In this document: positions 1 to 5,619 of the stretch, one piece after another
How positions within the stretch are numbered: position 1 is the first letter of the stretch
Layout of the letters: the number at the start of each line of letters is the position of its first letter
Assembly (NCBI GenBank): GCA_021799155.1
Contig: JAJZBA010000018.1
Coordinates: forward strand, 1 to 8,796
Direction: 5' to 3'
DNA length: 8,796 bases
Origin: a bacterium
GTDB lineage: Bacteria > Patescibacteriota > Minisyncoccia > UBA6257 > UBA9933
Position numbers and translations under genes: made by a program
The notes under the pieces: model-generated
What the model saw: the letters and a program-made list of their open reading frames with translations, nothing else
Told to the model about the DNA's origin: nothing
The model's database searches: none

Positions 1-1293
1 GTCCCAGTGGTGAGATTTAGTTTCGTGGCAATATTCGTTTTTTTTATCATCTTTATAAATTTCATCGCCATTACTACGTCTTCCAAAGTAAGTATAATTT
101 TCTTTGATATAAGCGGTTAAAACGGAGTCGTCTCTAACATCGATTTTGTAACCATTTATATGAGAATAAATCCCCCCTTCTGTATGGCCACGTTCTGTGC
201 CGCCGGTAATAACAATATCAAAACCACATTTTGTCTGAAGATTAATAATTCCTTCAATAGTATTTATTCTTATTCCCTCCAAAGAGGTAATATTCTTATC
301 GCTAGAGTTAAGACTAATACGCCCATTTTTCTTCAGTAATTCTAGTGCTTCTTCATGAGTAAGAGTCTTATTTTCTCCACCACTTTCTCGGCTATCAAAT
401 AAATCGCCAAATCCCAAACGTTGCATATTAGTGTTAGCAGGAACTCCCACTAGATCACAAGGATTAAAACCGCAAGCGGTTGTAGCCGAGATATCTACGT
501 CATAATTATCCTTTCTCTTAGTGGGAGTATTATCTCTAACATAAACCTGCATTCTAGTTCGAGTATAATCATCTGGAAAAATTCTAATAAAATAATCATT
601 ACTTATCTGCGACCAAGTGCCTTCCGACACGTCTAACATATTTTCAGAAATAGGCGGTTTCCCCAATTTTATAGCAATACCCTCCAATTCTTGATATGTT
701 GCTTGAGCGTTTTGTATCACTTCTTTTAATCGATTTAATTTATCGCGAATAGAAATTATATCCTGTGGTAATCTCTTTTCTATTTCTTCCCAAATCCAAT
801 TTTTTATCGGCGATGGGATAAAATTAAGAAAACTTTTCCCTAACACACTTAAATCTTCTTTTTCTAGAAGTTTATCCGCTATTTCTTTTATTGCTGGAGA
901 AAATGAGGCGTATTTTCCGTTTGCTAAAACCGCCCAAATTAAACTTTGAACATCTTCTTGAGAAATACCTTCGTATTTTAAAGAATTTTTAAGAATATTT
1001 TTAATAATGCGGCTCCCCCTTCCCTTTAAAGAAGCTATTAAATACCCAGAACCCTTATAAGGAGCATATTTGCCGGCATGAAGACAGAAACTTTTAAAAT
1101 AAAAATCATAAACGCCGGGCTTAAGTTTTATAACGCCTTCTTTCTTAAAACGGCTAATAATTTCTTTTGATGCTGGGTTGGGAGGAAAATCTTCTATCTT
1201 TATAGAATAAGGAAAAACATCGTCAATACTAGTCGTTAATATATCTTTCTCGCCAAGTAAAAAGTCGGAGATAATATTAATTATACCTCGCAT
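1..1293 (-). CDS. Protein with C-terminal M15-type (D-Ala-D-Ala carboxypeptidase-like) zinc peptidase domain, 3' end cut by window
   Basis: An open frame of 431 codons runs from ATG (1293-1291) to base 1 without a stop, so the C-terminus is outside the window. The C-terminal part reads VITGGTERGH (361-370), then YSHINGYKID (376-385). H378, G381 and D385 match the SxHxxGxAxD zinc motif of M15/VanX-type peptidases, and the SHHW at 427-430 probably supplies the last zinc histidine. Such enzymes cut peptidoglycan stem peptides, so a cell-wall hydrolase is the likely role (inference). The N-terminal 210 residues are soluble and helical, with a conserved-looking block FCLHAGKYAP (69-78) and EDVQSLIWAVLA (113-124) that I associate with unnamed bacterial proteins. 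No signal peptide or TM segment is visible, so export is unexplained. No Shine-Dalgarno precedes the ATG. Its link to the envelope genes upstream is positional only. Confidence 0.8.
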   Translation of the reverse strand, partial: MRGIINIISDFLLGEKDILTTSIDDVFPYSIKIEDFPPNPASKEIISRFKKEGVIKLKPGVYDFYFKSFCLHAGKYAPYKGSGYLIASLKGRGSRIIKNILKNSLKYEGISQEDVQSLIWAVLANGKYASFSPAIKEIADKLLEKEDLSVLGKSFLNFIPSPIKNWIWEEIEKRLPQDIISIRDKLNRLKEVIQNAQATYQELEGIAIKLGKPPISENMLDVSEGTWSQISNDYFIRIFPDDYTRTRMQVYVRDNTPTKRKDNYDVDISATTACGFNPCDLVGVPANTNMQRLGFGDLFDSRESGGENKTLTHEEALELLKKNGRISLNSSDKNITSLEGIRINTIEGIINLQTKCGFDIVITGGTERGHTEGGIYSHINGYKIDVRDDSVLTAYIKENYTYFGRRSNGDEIYKDDKKNEYCHETKSHHWD

Positions 1294-1702
1294 TTATAAT
1301 AAAATTTGTTAATTATGCCCAAAACCTGTCTGAATAATTTTGAACTCATTGAAAACTAGTAAATAAATGAGAAAATCGCTTTAACCCTCTATTTGCCCGT
1401 AGTGCTCCGCACCCTGAACAAAATCCGAACTCATTTTCGGCAAACCACCGACGAATGAAGCCTCCTCCCTGAAACAATGCTCTTTCATTCTTTTTTTATA
1501 TCATTTGTCTGACCGACATAAACAGATTTTGTTTTTTGACTGTAGAGAATATAAATATAGAACATAAAATACTTTGCTCCGAATTGTAGACAATGTTAGA
1601 ACGATAATTAAGAGGCAAAATGAGTATATTTACATCCCAGATTTGAGGAGTTTCTCAAACGCATAAACTCACTCCACCGCACCACCCACTATTTCTTTTA
1701 TC
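1294..1702. other. 409-nt intergenic spacer without a convincing gene
   Basis: No supported gene. It holds one copy of a dispersed repeat (1404-1431). On the minus strand the repeat lies in a short open frame ending with TGA at 1348-1346, which reads through FGFCSGCGA but has no good start codon. Two overlapping small inverted repeats lie near 1642-1670: TTTGAG/CTCAAA and GAGTTT/AAACTC. A weak minus-strand promoter-like pair, TTGTCT (1593-1588) and TATTTT (1571-1566) with 16 nt between, could serve the peptidase-like gene but would leave a leader of about 265 nt. No terminator with a clear U-tract follows the DUF5668-like gene. Confidence 0.6.
1404..1431 (-). repeat. Dispersed imperfect repeat, copy 1
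   Basis: Read on the minus strand this begins AGTTCGGATTT and ends TGCGGAGC. It matches 4385-4412 (plus strand) at 23 of 28 positions with no gap. The similarity continues upstream of both copies: CCGAAAATG before this one, CGGAAAAA before the other. Both copies lie in gene-free DNA. One frame of each translates to a similar peptide, FGFCSGCGA here and FGFHSICGA there. Confidence 0.6.
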
Positions 1703-1897
1703 TTAATTGAGTTTCTTTGAAACTTTGTCCCACGCCTGCTTTAGCCACGAGCCAGCTTTCTTCCACGCCCACGCAACATAGACGCCAAGTCCGATGAGTA
1801 AAAAAGGCCAGACGACACTCCAGCTCCAAGTAACAATCCCTGCATTTTTTAGGAAGAATAATACGCCAATAATGATAAAAATGTAGGCAAGTATCAT
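1703..1897 (-). CDS. Small two-TM protein, DUF5668 / LiaI-LiaF-like membrane region
   Basis: A 64-residue protein of almost nothing but membrane. TM1 covers about residues 2-16 (ILAYIFIIIGVLFFL) and TM2 about 28-46 (VVWPFLLIGLGVYVAWAWK), joined by a short loop, with a basic amphipathic tail (WLKQAWDKVSKKLN). The arrangement GxLFFLxNxGI...WPFLLIGLG resembles the DUF5668 / LiaI-LiaF-like transmembrane region, found in small proteins or as the N-terminus of envelope-stress sensors. The exact function of such stand-alone copies is not known to me. The gene starts 12 nt after the stop of the DUF5667 gene, so the two are almost certainly one transcript. No Shine-Dalgarno is visible. A short GTTTC/GAAAC inverted repeat lies over its last codons but lacks a T-tract. 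Confidence 0.8.
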   Translation of the reverse strand: MILAYIFIIIGVLFFLKNAGIVTWSWSVVWPFLLIGLGVYVAWAWKKAGSWLKQAWDKVSKKLN

Positions 1898-1909
1898 ATA
1901 ATTTTGTAA

Positions 1910-2989
1910 TTAATCGTTATTTTCTTGCTCGCTATTTGTCCCTTCCAGCCGATTTTCAATCTGCTTTTGCTCATTCTCAAGTTCCTCGTGCTTCTTTTTC
2001 AATTCTTCACTCTTCTGTTTCATCTCTTCTCGGATTTGTTCCGCTTCTTTTTTATCGGTGTCTTTTAATTTATTTTCAAGCTCGTGTTGCTGTATTTCTT
2101 TTTCATCGTTGAGGTCTTCTTCTTCATCTTTTGCGTCCTTTAGGTTTTCTAATTGTTTTTCCGTTTCTTTAAGGTTTTTCTTTGCTTCTTTTGCCAGTCG
2201 TTTGGCGTCTTCATAGTTTCCAGCGTCAAAGACGGCTTTGGCTTGAGAGAGTAAGATGTTAAATTCCTTAAAAGTTCCATCGGGAATAGTAAGATTTTTT
2301 TCTGTTGCCTCTTTTATTATATCCGCTTTTTCTTCTTCAGCGTCTTTTATTTTCTCTGCGGCTTCTTTTTGAAGCCCCAATGCTTCATCAAGATGTTCGT
2401 TTTCTTCTTCAATATCTCCATTGTCTTTATCCTCGTGTTGTTCCAGAAGCTCTTTTTGAGCTTTAAGATCAGCAATTTCTTTGGTGAGTGTTTCCGCTTG
2501 GGCAATATCGCCTGCCAAGCGAGCTTCCTTGAGTTTTACTTTCAGTTCGTCAATTTTGGCGTCTAATGCGTCTGCCTCTGACTTAAAGGTGTCCTTAAGT
2601 GCTTCGTGTGCTGGATCAAAATCATCCGAAAGCTCTTTGGCAAGGTTGCTCGTATCCTTTCCTTCTTGTTTCTGGTCTGCCAGAATTGCTGTTGCTCTTA
2701 AAAGATTATCACCAAGCCGCTCCTCGGCGGCAACGAGGCCTTTAGCGTTAACACCTTTGTCCTCAAGAATAACTTTTATTTCTGCTATTCGCTCTTTGGC
2801 AAAAGTAATTTCCAATCTGGCTCTGCCTTCAGGGTTAAAGGTGAAAAATCGCTGGAGAGCTTCGCCCAGTTTATCAAGAAAATAAAATGGACTTTCGGGC
2901 GTAAGTCCTGCGTTTGGCAATGCTCCATTTTGGGCAAAAACCAAAAATGGAACAAAAAGTAGTGAAATGATAGCTGTTTTAATTTTCAT
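1910..2989 (-). CDS. Secreted coiled-coil protein with N-terminal DUF5667 domain
   Basis: A 359-residue protein. Residues 1-19 form a signal peptide (MKIKTAIISLLFVPFLVFA), probably cleaved just after. The next block, LPNAGLTPESPFYFLDKLGE (24-43) followed by a helix ending in RLEITFAKERIAEIK, is the DUF5667 pattern (PGxxPxSPFYxLdkl) known from exported proteins of CPR and some Gram-positive bacteria. The rest is highly charged, rich in Glu, Lys, Asp and Leu, with heptad-like helices around 140-205 and 270-350, so an extended coiled coil outside the membrane is likely. It has no Cys and no catalytic motif. A -35/-10 pair directly upstream suggests that it starts a transcription unit with the DUF5668-like gene. 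Function is unknown; a structural envelope or surface role is inference. Confidence 0.85.
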   Translation of the reverse strand: MKIKTAIISLLFVPFLVFAQNGALPNAGLTPESPFYFLDKLGEALQRFFTFNPEGRARLEITFAKERIAEIKVILEDKGVNAKGLVAAEERLGDNLLRATAILADQKQEGKDTSNLAKELSDDFDPAHEALKDTFKSEADALDAKIDELKVKLKEARLAGDIAQAETLTKEIADLKAQKELLEQHEDKDNGDIEEENEHLDEALGLQKEAAEKIKDAEEEKADIIKEATEKNLTIPDGTFKEFNILLSQAKAVFDAGNYEDAKRLAKEAKKNLKETEKQLENLKDAKDEEEDLNDEKEIQQHELENKLKDTDKKEAEQIREEMKQKSEELKKKHEELENEQKQIENRLEGTNSEQENND

Positions 2990-3003
2990 TGTAATTTTGG
3001 TTA

Positions 3004-3031
3004 TTTATATTTTGTAAAATCGACAGTTCAA
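3004..3031 (-). promoter_or_regulatory. Probable sigma-70-type promoter of the DUF5667-DUF5668 pair
   Basis: On the minus strand TTGAAC (3031-3026) is followed after 16 nt by TATAAA (3009-3004). The start codon lies 15 nt past the -10 box, giving a leader of roughly 8-9 nt at most with no Shine-Dalgarno. The elements fall between the stop of the OB-fold-like gene and this start. The dnaJ promoter has the same -35 hexamer and the same spacer length. Confidence 0.55.
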
Positions 3032-3044
3032 CTATAGCACAACT

Positions 3045-3515
3045 TTATAATTTCTCCCAACCGATAACTGGGTGAATTTCCCACCAGTTATGCGGCTCGT
3101 CAAATCTGGTAATGCCCCAAATCTTGATATGGTCTCCTTCCTTCGGCAAAGGAAAGTCTTTTATTTCTGGAATAAATTCGGTAACAAGGAATAAGCCGAC
3201 GGGGACATATTGAGGGCGGACAATGACATGATAATCGCCGTCTGGTTCGTGAGTAACTTTATCTACAATGCCTTCAACCGCGACTTTCGTTTTAGTGCTC
3301 CCATTAACGATAAAATCGGCAAGCCCGACATCATGATATAGCAAATCCTCATCCGCTTCTTCTCCTTTTTTCACAAAGAAGGTCAAAATCCGCTCAAAAA
3401 TATTCGGTAGGGTAGCCGTTGGATTTATCGTTTGATTGCGGATATACCAGCCGAGGCCGATGCCGCCGCCAAACACAAGAATAAATGCCAGTATTAAAAT
3501 AAGTTTCTTTTTCAT
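3045..3515 (-). CDS. Membrane-anchored protein with OB-fold-like domain (WEIHPV motif)
   Basis: A 156-residue protein. An N-terminal anchor (KKKLILILAFILVFGGGIGLGWYI, about 2-25) precedes a linker and a beta-rich domain. The domain has EGIVDKVTHEPDGDYHVIV (81-99), then LPKEGDHIKIWG (123-134) and NWWEIHPVIGW (143-153). A DGDYH strand followed by a terminal HGW-EIHPV signature recurs in small exported proteins of archaea and bacteria and looks like an OB fold; I know no established activity for it. I chose the ATG at 3515 because it gives an ATGA overlap with the PAP2 stop and puts the signal anchor at the N-terminus. An ATG at 3545 would add ten polar residues (METEDSRQNF) encoded inside the PAP2 gene. 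Coupling to PAP2 suggests a related envelope role, by inference only. Confidence 0.75.
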   Translation of the reverse strand: MKKKLILILAFILVFGGGIGLGWYIRNQTINPTATLPNIFERILTFFVKKGEEADEDLLYHDVGLADFIVNGSTKTKVAVEGIVDKVTHEPDGDYHVIVRPQYVPVGLFLVTEFIPEIKDFPLPKEGDHIKIWGITRFDEPHNWWEIHPVIGWEKL

Positions 3516-4072
3516 AAAGTTCTGCCGACTATCTTCGGTTTCCATTTTTCAGCAAGGCGAACAATGAGATAGCCGGTTGTAATGCCCACGATAGCACCGC
3601 CTAAAATATCCGATGGGTAATGCACGCCAGCGATAATGCGGCTTATGTTCATTAAGATTGCGGCAATGAAAAACCAGACGCCCCACTTTTTATTGTAAAG
3701 ATAAATTGCCGTTGCCATTGCGAAGAAAAAAACGGAATGGCCAGAAGGGAATGACCATTCGGTATCAGAATAAAACCAGCCGTTGGATAAGAGCTTATTG
3801 ATTGAATAAGTGAGAAATGGACGGGGACGCTGTGTAAAGTAACGGATAATCTCGGTTACTCCGAGACGAGAAATAATAATTGAGGTAGTTGTTACTCCAA
3901 ATATATAGAGTTTTTCCCATTTCGGGTAGACCGCAAAGTATAAAAGAACCAGAAAAAAAGCAACGAGGATATATTGCAAGTATTCAGCGAAGAAAACTAC
4001 AAGTGTATCAAAAATCTGTGATTTACCAGCAAAGCCATTAAGAAAGTAGAGTAATTTTACATCTAATGTCAT
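3512..4072 (-). CDS. PAP2-family phosphatase, probable undecaprenyl-diphosphate phosphatase (BcrC/PgpB type)
   Basis: An integral membrane phosphatase of 186 residues, the usual size for BcrC-like enzymes. All three PAP2 signatures are present: RYFTQRPRP (77-85, KX6RP with Arg replacing the first Lys), PSGH (109-112), and SRIIAGVHYPSD (144-155), which carries the nucleophile H151 and its partner D155. About five hydrophobic segments surround them. The likely reaction is removal of a phosphate from undecaprenyl diphosphate on the outer membrane face, recycling the lipid carrier for peptidoglycan; another lipid phosphate substrate is possible. I chose ATG at 4072, giving the family-like N-terminus MTLDVKLLYFLNGFAGKS. 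A TTG at 4111 would add 13 residues, and neither start has a Shine-Dalgarno. Its TGA stop overlaps the next gene's ATG. Confidence 0.88.
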   Translation of the reverse strand: MTLDVKLLYFLNGFAGKSQIFDTLVVFFAEYLQYILVAFFLVLLYFAVYPKWEKLYIFGVTTTSIIISRLGVTEIIRYFTQRPRPFLTYSINKLLSNGWFYSDTEWSFPSGHSVFFFAMATAIYLYNKKWGVWFFIAAILMNISRIIAGVHYPSDILGGAIVGITTGYLIVRLAEKWKPKIVGRTL

Positions 4073-4206
4073 AGGTATTGTAACTTTATCAAAAATTACC
4101 CCATCCTTCAACTCACTATTGTTTTATTTTAAAGCACAAAACTCTCGATGTTGGGAGTTCTTCGCAGGAGTAGCAAGCTAGGAGTTCTAACTCTACGATG
4201 GGTGTA

Positions 4207-4238
4207 AAAAATAACCCGCATAAACTCGGGCTATTTTT
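4207..4238. terminator. Bidirectional terminator-like hairpin upstream of the PAP2 gene
   Basis: CCCG (4215-4218) pairs with CGGG (4227-4230) across an 8-nt loop. After one A/C mismatch the stem continues with TA/TA and then A5/T5, so either strand ends the hairpin with a U-run. On the minus strand it lies about 135 nt before the PAP2 start, where it would shield that operon from read-through of the tRNA-Asn locus or act as a leader attenuator. No plus-strand gene nearby needs it. Confidence 0.5.
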
Positions 4239-4330
4239 CGAGGCTCCCGATAAAAAACAACAACAAATTTTTGAAATTATCTTGCCGAATCTAATCCACA
4301 AATCCAAGAAACGAAACTTGAGATGAGAAG

Positions 4331-4351
4331 TGCCGCGCCTGCGGCGCGGCA
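4331..4351. repeat. GC-rich perfect hairpin in intergenic DNA
   Basis: TGCCGCGCC (4331-4339) and GGCGCGGCA (4343-4351) form a perfect 9-bp stem with a TGC loop, strikingly GC-rich against its AT-rich surroundings. No T-tract follows on either strand, so it is not a standard terminator. It may be a REP-like palindromic element. Confidence 0.5.
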
Positions 4352-4384
4352 TTAGAAATCGGAATCAGGATTTTCGCGGAAAAA

Positions 4385-4412
4385 AGTTCGGATTTCATTC
4401 AATATGCGGAGC
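4385..4412 (+). repeat. Dispersed imperfect repeat, copy 2
   Basis: Begins AGTTCGGATTT and ends TGCGGAGC; the partner is 1404-1431 on the other strand, identical at 23 of 28 positions. Its last 6 bases (CGGAGC) form the outer end of the left arm of the tRNA-Asn terminator palindrome, so the repeat abuts and overlaps that structure. Confidence 0.6.
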
Positions 4413-4458
4413 CATAACAAAAACAGACGCTTAAGCGTCTGTTTTTGTTATGGCTCCG
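4407..4458. terminator. Perfect 52-nt palindrome: intrinsic terminator of tRNA-Asn, reaching into the tRNA 3' end
   Basis: The arms 4407-4432 and 4433-4458 are exact reverse complements, with TTAA at the centre. The inner ACAGACGC/GCGTCTGT stem flanked by A5 and T5 is a classic bidirectional rho-independent terminator and lies directly after the tRNA-Asn CCA on the minus strand. The outer part of one arm is the tRNA's own last 8 bases (CGGAGCCA, 4458-4451), so the terminator stem and the acceptor stem can compete for the same strand. Confidence 0.85.
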
Positions 4459-4491
4459 GTGGTAGGACTCGAACCTACAACCATCTCCTTA

Positions 4492-5030
4492 CACTAATCC
4501 CAAAGTTTCCTTTAGGGGTGGACTATATCATCACCATATGCCTTTTATTTTATGACTTTTAGGTGTTTCGGTATTTAGTCTCTACGGCGCCCCGCCTAAG
4601 TTTTGTTTTGCAAAATTCTGGCGGGTTCCCACGGTATTGCCCCAAAGGGTTTCACCGTTATCCCGAAATTTTTCAACCTAAGTTTCCTTAGGAAGCTGCG
4701 TTATGCCGGCCTCAAGTTCGCGATGGCAGTTTGCACAAACTAAAATGCATTTATCTAATTCTGTTCTAACTTTTTCCCAAGATCGCGTATAGCCTTTATC
4801 TGCGATTCCGAATTCTTTATCACCATTTACATGGTGTAAATCAAGCGCGCCTTGATATTTTTTATAGCCGCAAATCTGACATTTGCCGCCTTTATAATCA
4901 ATCGCTAGAGTTTTGATCTTGCGCCTTCTTTTCGCCACCGCTTTGATTAATTCTTCTCGTCGGTCGACATATTTTCTCTTATCTGCCATTATTGTTTAAT
5001 TATAACAGATAATTGCAGTAAGAAACATCC
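4492..5030 (-). ncRNA. Group I self-splicing intron in tRNA-Asn
   Basis: A 539-nt intron preceded by U (5031) and ending in G (4492), as group I introns require. The catalytic core lies after the internal ORF. P3 is TTTCGG (4668-4663) with CCGAAA (4571-4566); P4 is ACGGT/ACCGT around a short P5; P6 is CCCGCC/GGCGGG. The R element GTAGAGACTAAATACC (4585-4570) and the S element GATATAGTCC (4529-4520) form P7 through GACTA/TAGTC. P8 is CACC/GGTG, and P9 is a hairpin with a GAAA loop. A hairpin with stem CCTAAG/CTTAGG and GAAA loop (4692-4677) precedes P3 and contains the ORF stop codon. P1 is not clear: only 4-nt GCAG candidates for the internal guide (4986-4983 or 4699-4696) pair with exon CTGT. 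Subgroup not assigned. Confidence 0.9.
4678..4989 (-). CDS. HNH homing endonuclease encoded in the tRNA-Asn group I intron
   Basis: A 103-residue protein with a basic N-terminus (RREELIKAVAKRRRKIK) for DNA contact. The zinc pairs C37xxC40 and C85xxC88 frame the HNH core: LDLHHVNGD (50-57), with the catalytic H52-H53 pair and N55, and CANCHRE (85-91), ending in H89. This is the compact HNH layout typical of intron homing enzymes. It would cut an intronless tRNA-Asn gene at the insertion site, so that repair copies the intron in (known for the family, inferred here). The ORF starts 41 nt into the intron and lies upstream of P3, so the core stays outside it apart from the small hairpin that contains the stop. 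No Shine-Dalgarno is visible, and the intact motifs suggest an active or recently active gene. Confidence 0.9.
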   Translation of the reverse strand: MADKRKYVDRREELIKAVAKRRRKIKTLAIDYKGGKCQICGYKKYQGALDLHHVNGDKEFGIADKGYTRSWEKVRTELDKCILVCANCHRELEAGITQLPKET

Positions 5031-5082
5031 ACAGGGAGTTGCTCTACCATTGAGCTACACCGGAATATTCAATTTTAAAGAA

Positions 5083-5088
5083 ATTATA
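5083..5088 (-). promoter_or_regulatory. -10 box of the tRNA-Asn promoter
   Basis: A perfect TATAAT on the minus strand, 18 nt before the first tRNA base. No good -35 hexamer sits at the right distance, because that place is taken by the T-tract and stem of the preceding terminator. Confidence 0.5.
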
Positions 5089-5107
5089 ATCGAATTTTTA
5101 AAAAAAT

Positions 5108-5141
5108 AAAGAGTTGGCGAATCTTGTATCGTCAACTCTTT
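5108..5141 (-). terminator. Intrinsic terminator of the 155-residue gene
   Basis: AAAGAGTTG (5108-5116) and CAACTCTTT (5133-5141) form a 9-bp stem, extended inward by partial CGAT/ATTCG-type pairing, with a T-rich tract (ATTTTTTT) directly after it on the minus strand. It begins 5 nt past the stop codon and ends just before the tRNA-Asn promoter. A-rich DNA on one side and T-rich DNA on the other make it potentially bidirectional. Confidence 0.75.
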
Positions 5142-5146
5142 TTAAT

Positions 5147-5614
5147 TTATGCTGTTGGTAAAAAACAACTGGCTTCTAACGCCTGATAATAACTATCCGG
5201 ATATTGAATGTTTATTTCAGTTTTCAACTTGCCTTTCGCTTCCTCAAATAACTTCGCTGTTGAATAATTCAACAAATCAATCCTAAAAATCCCCGTCATC
5301 GAAAACAATGCACGTCCGCTATCCGCTTCCTCTATCACTCGACTGGTGATTGAAAAAACACATTGAAGCATGTTTAAGAAAGAAAATTCCGGTAGTTCGT
5401 ATTTTTCGAATTCTTTCGCCAATTTCCAAAATTTTTCTTCCTTTGAAAAAACTTCCACTATTTTTTCAACATCCATATCGATTAAACCTCTTACAAACCA
5501 TATCCAATGCGACATCAATACCTTTCTTACCTCCATCGGTCTGGTGGCGCCAAGTGAAGTTTGTATCGCGGACTCGACAACTTTTACAAATTCTAGATGA
5601 ATCTGGTTTGCCAT
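5147..5614 (-). CDS. Hypothetical protein, 155 residues, soluble and helical
   Basis: I do not recognise this family. The protein (MANQIHLEFVKVVESAIQ...) is soluble, mostly predicted helix with amphipathic character, and has no signal peptide, TM segment or repeat. A Trp-rich part (HWIWFVRGLIDMDVEKIVEVF, starting at 36) is followed by the charged helix KEEKFWKLAKEFEKYELPEF. Only two Cys are present (at about 85 and 150), too few for a metal ribbon. The start is well supported: AAGGAGG lies 5 nt before the ATG at 5614. It follows the two-TM gene by 47 nt and has its own terminator, so it can be the last gene of a dnaJ-side transcript or a separate unit. Nothing in its neighbours points to a function. 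Confidence 0.8.
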   Translation of the reverse strand: MANQIHLEFVKVVESAIQTSLGATRPMEVRKVLMSHWIWFVRGLIDMDVEKIVEVFSKEEKFWKLAKEFEKYELPEFSFLNMLQCVFSITSRVIEEADSGRALFSMTGIFRIDLLNYSTAKLFEEAKGKLKTEINIQYPDSYYQALEASCFLPTA

Positions 5615-5619
5615 TTTTT

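Larger units (their letters stand above)
4073..4450. other. Gene-poor spacer between tRNA-Asn and the PAP2 gene, rich in hairpins
   Basis: About 380 nt with no gene I can support, apart from a possible short extension of PAP2 to the TTG at 4111. From high to low coordinate it holds the tRNA-Asn terminator palindrome, dispersed repeat copy 2, a GC-rich hairpin (4331-4351), an A/T-flanked hairpin (4207-4238), and a stretch around 4138-4200 in which GGAGTTCT occurs twice and AACTCT-like complements recur. A 78-codon minus-strand frame (4116-4352) crosses these structures and is probably not translated. Confidence 0.6.
4451..5064 (-). tRNA. tRNA-Asn(GTT), interrupted by a group I intron in the anticodon
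   Basis: Exon 1 (5064-5031) reads acceptor TCCGGTG, TA, D-arm GCTC-AATGGTA-GAGC, then AACTCCCTGT. Exon 2 (4491-4451) reads TAAGGAGA, variable loop TGGTT, T-arm GTAGG-TTCGAGT-CCTAC, acceptor CACCGGA, discriminator G and an encoded CCA. Joined, the exons give a full 7-bp acceptor stem and the 7-nt anticodon loop CTGTTAA, the same loop as bacterial tRNA-Asn with anticodon GTT. One A-A mismatch (27-43) sits at the top of the anticodon stem. The intron lies between anticodon bases 35 and 36, so the gene cannot function without splicing. A TATAAT box lies 18 nt upstream and a strong terminator follows. Confidence 0.92.

Noticed and set aside
2369..2885. Plus-strand open frames opposite the DUF5667 gene
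   Set aside because: Shadows of a long, biased coding sequence on the other strand; low-complexity Ser/Ala/Leu-rich translations without start signals.
3516..3545. Longer start for the OB-fold-like protein (ATG at 3545)
   Set aside because: It adds polar residues ahead of a signal anchor and sits inside the PAP2 gene, while the ATG at 3515 gives the typical ATGA overlap.
4116..4352. A 78-codon minus-strand frame starting MPRRRRGTSH
   Set aside because: It runs through two hairpins, its first codons are the GC-rich palindrome, it is Cys-rich low-quality sequence, and it has no ribosome site or domain. More likely intergenic repeat DNA.
4451..5064. Two separate tRNA fragments or a tRNA pseudogene instead of an intron-split gene
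   Set aside because: The halves pair perfectly in the acceptor stem, restore an exact 7-nt loop, and enclose a complete group I core with an intact ORF.
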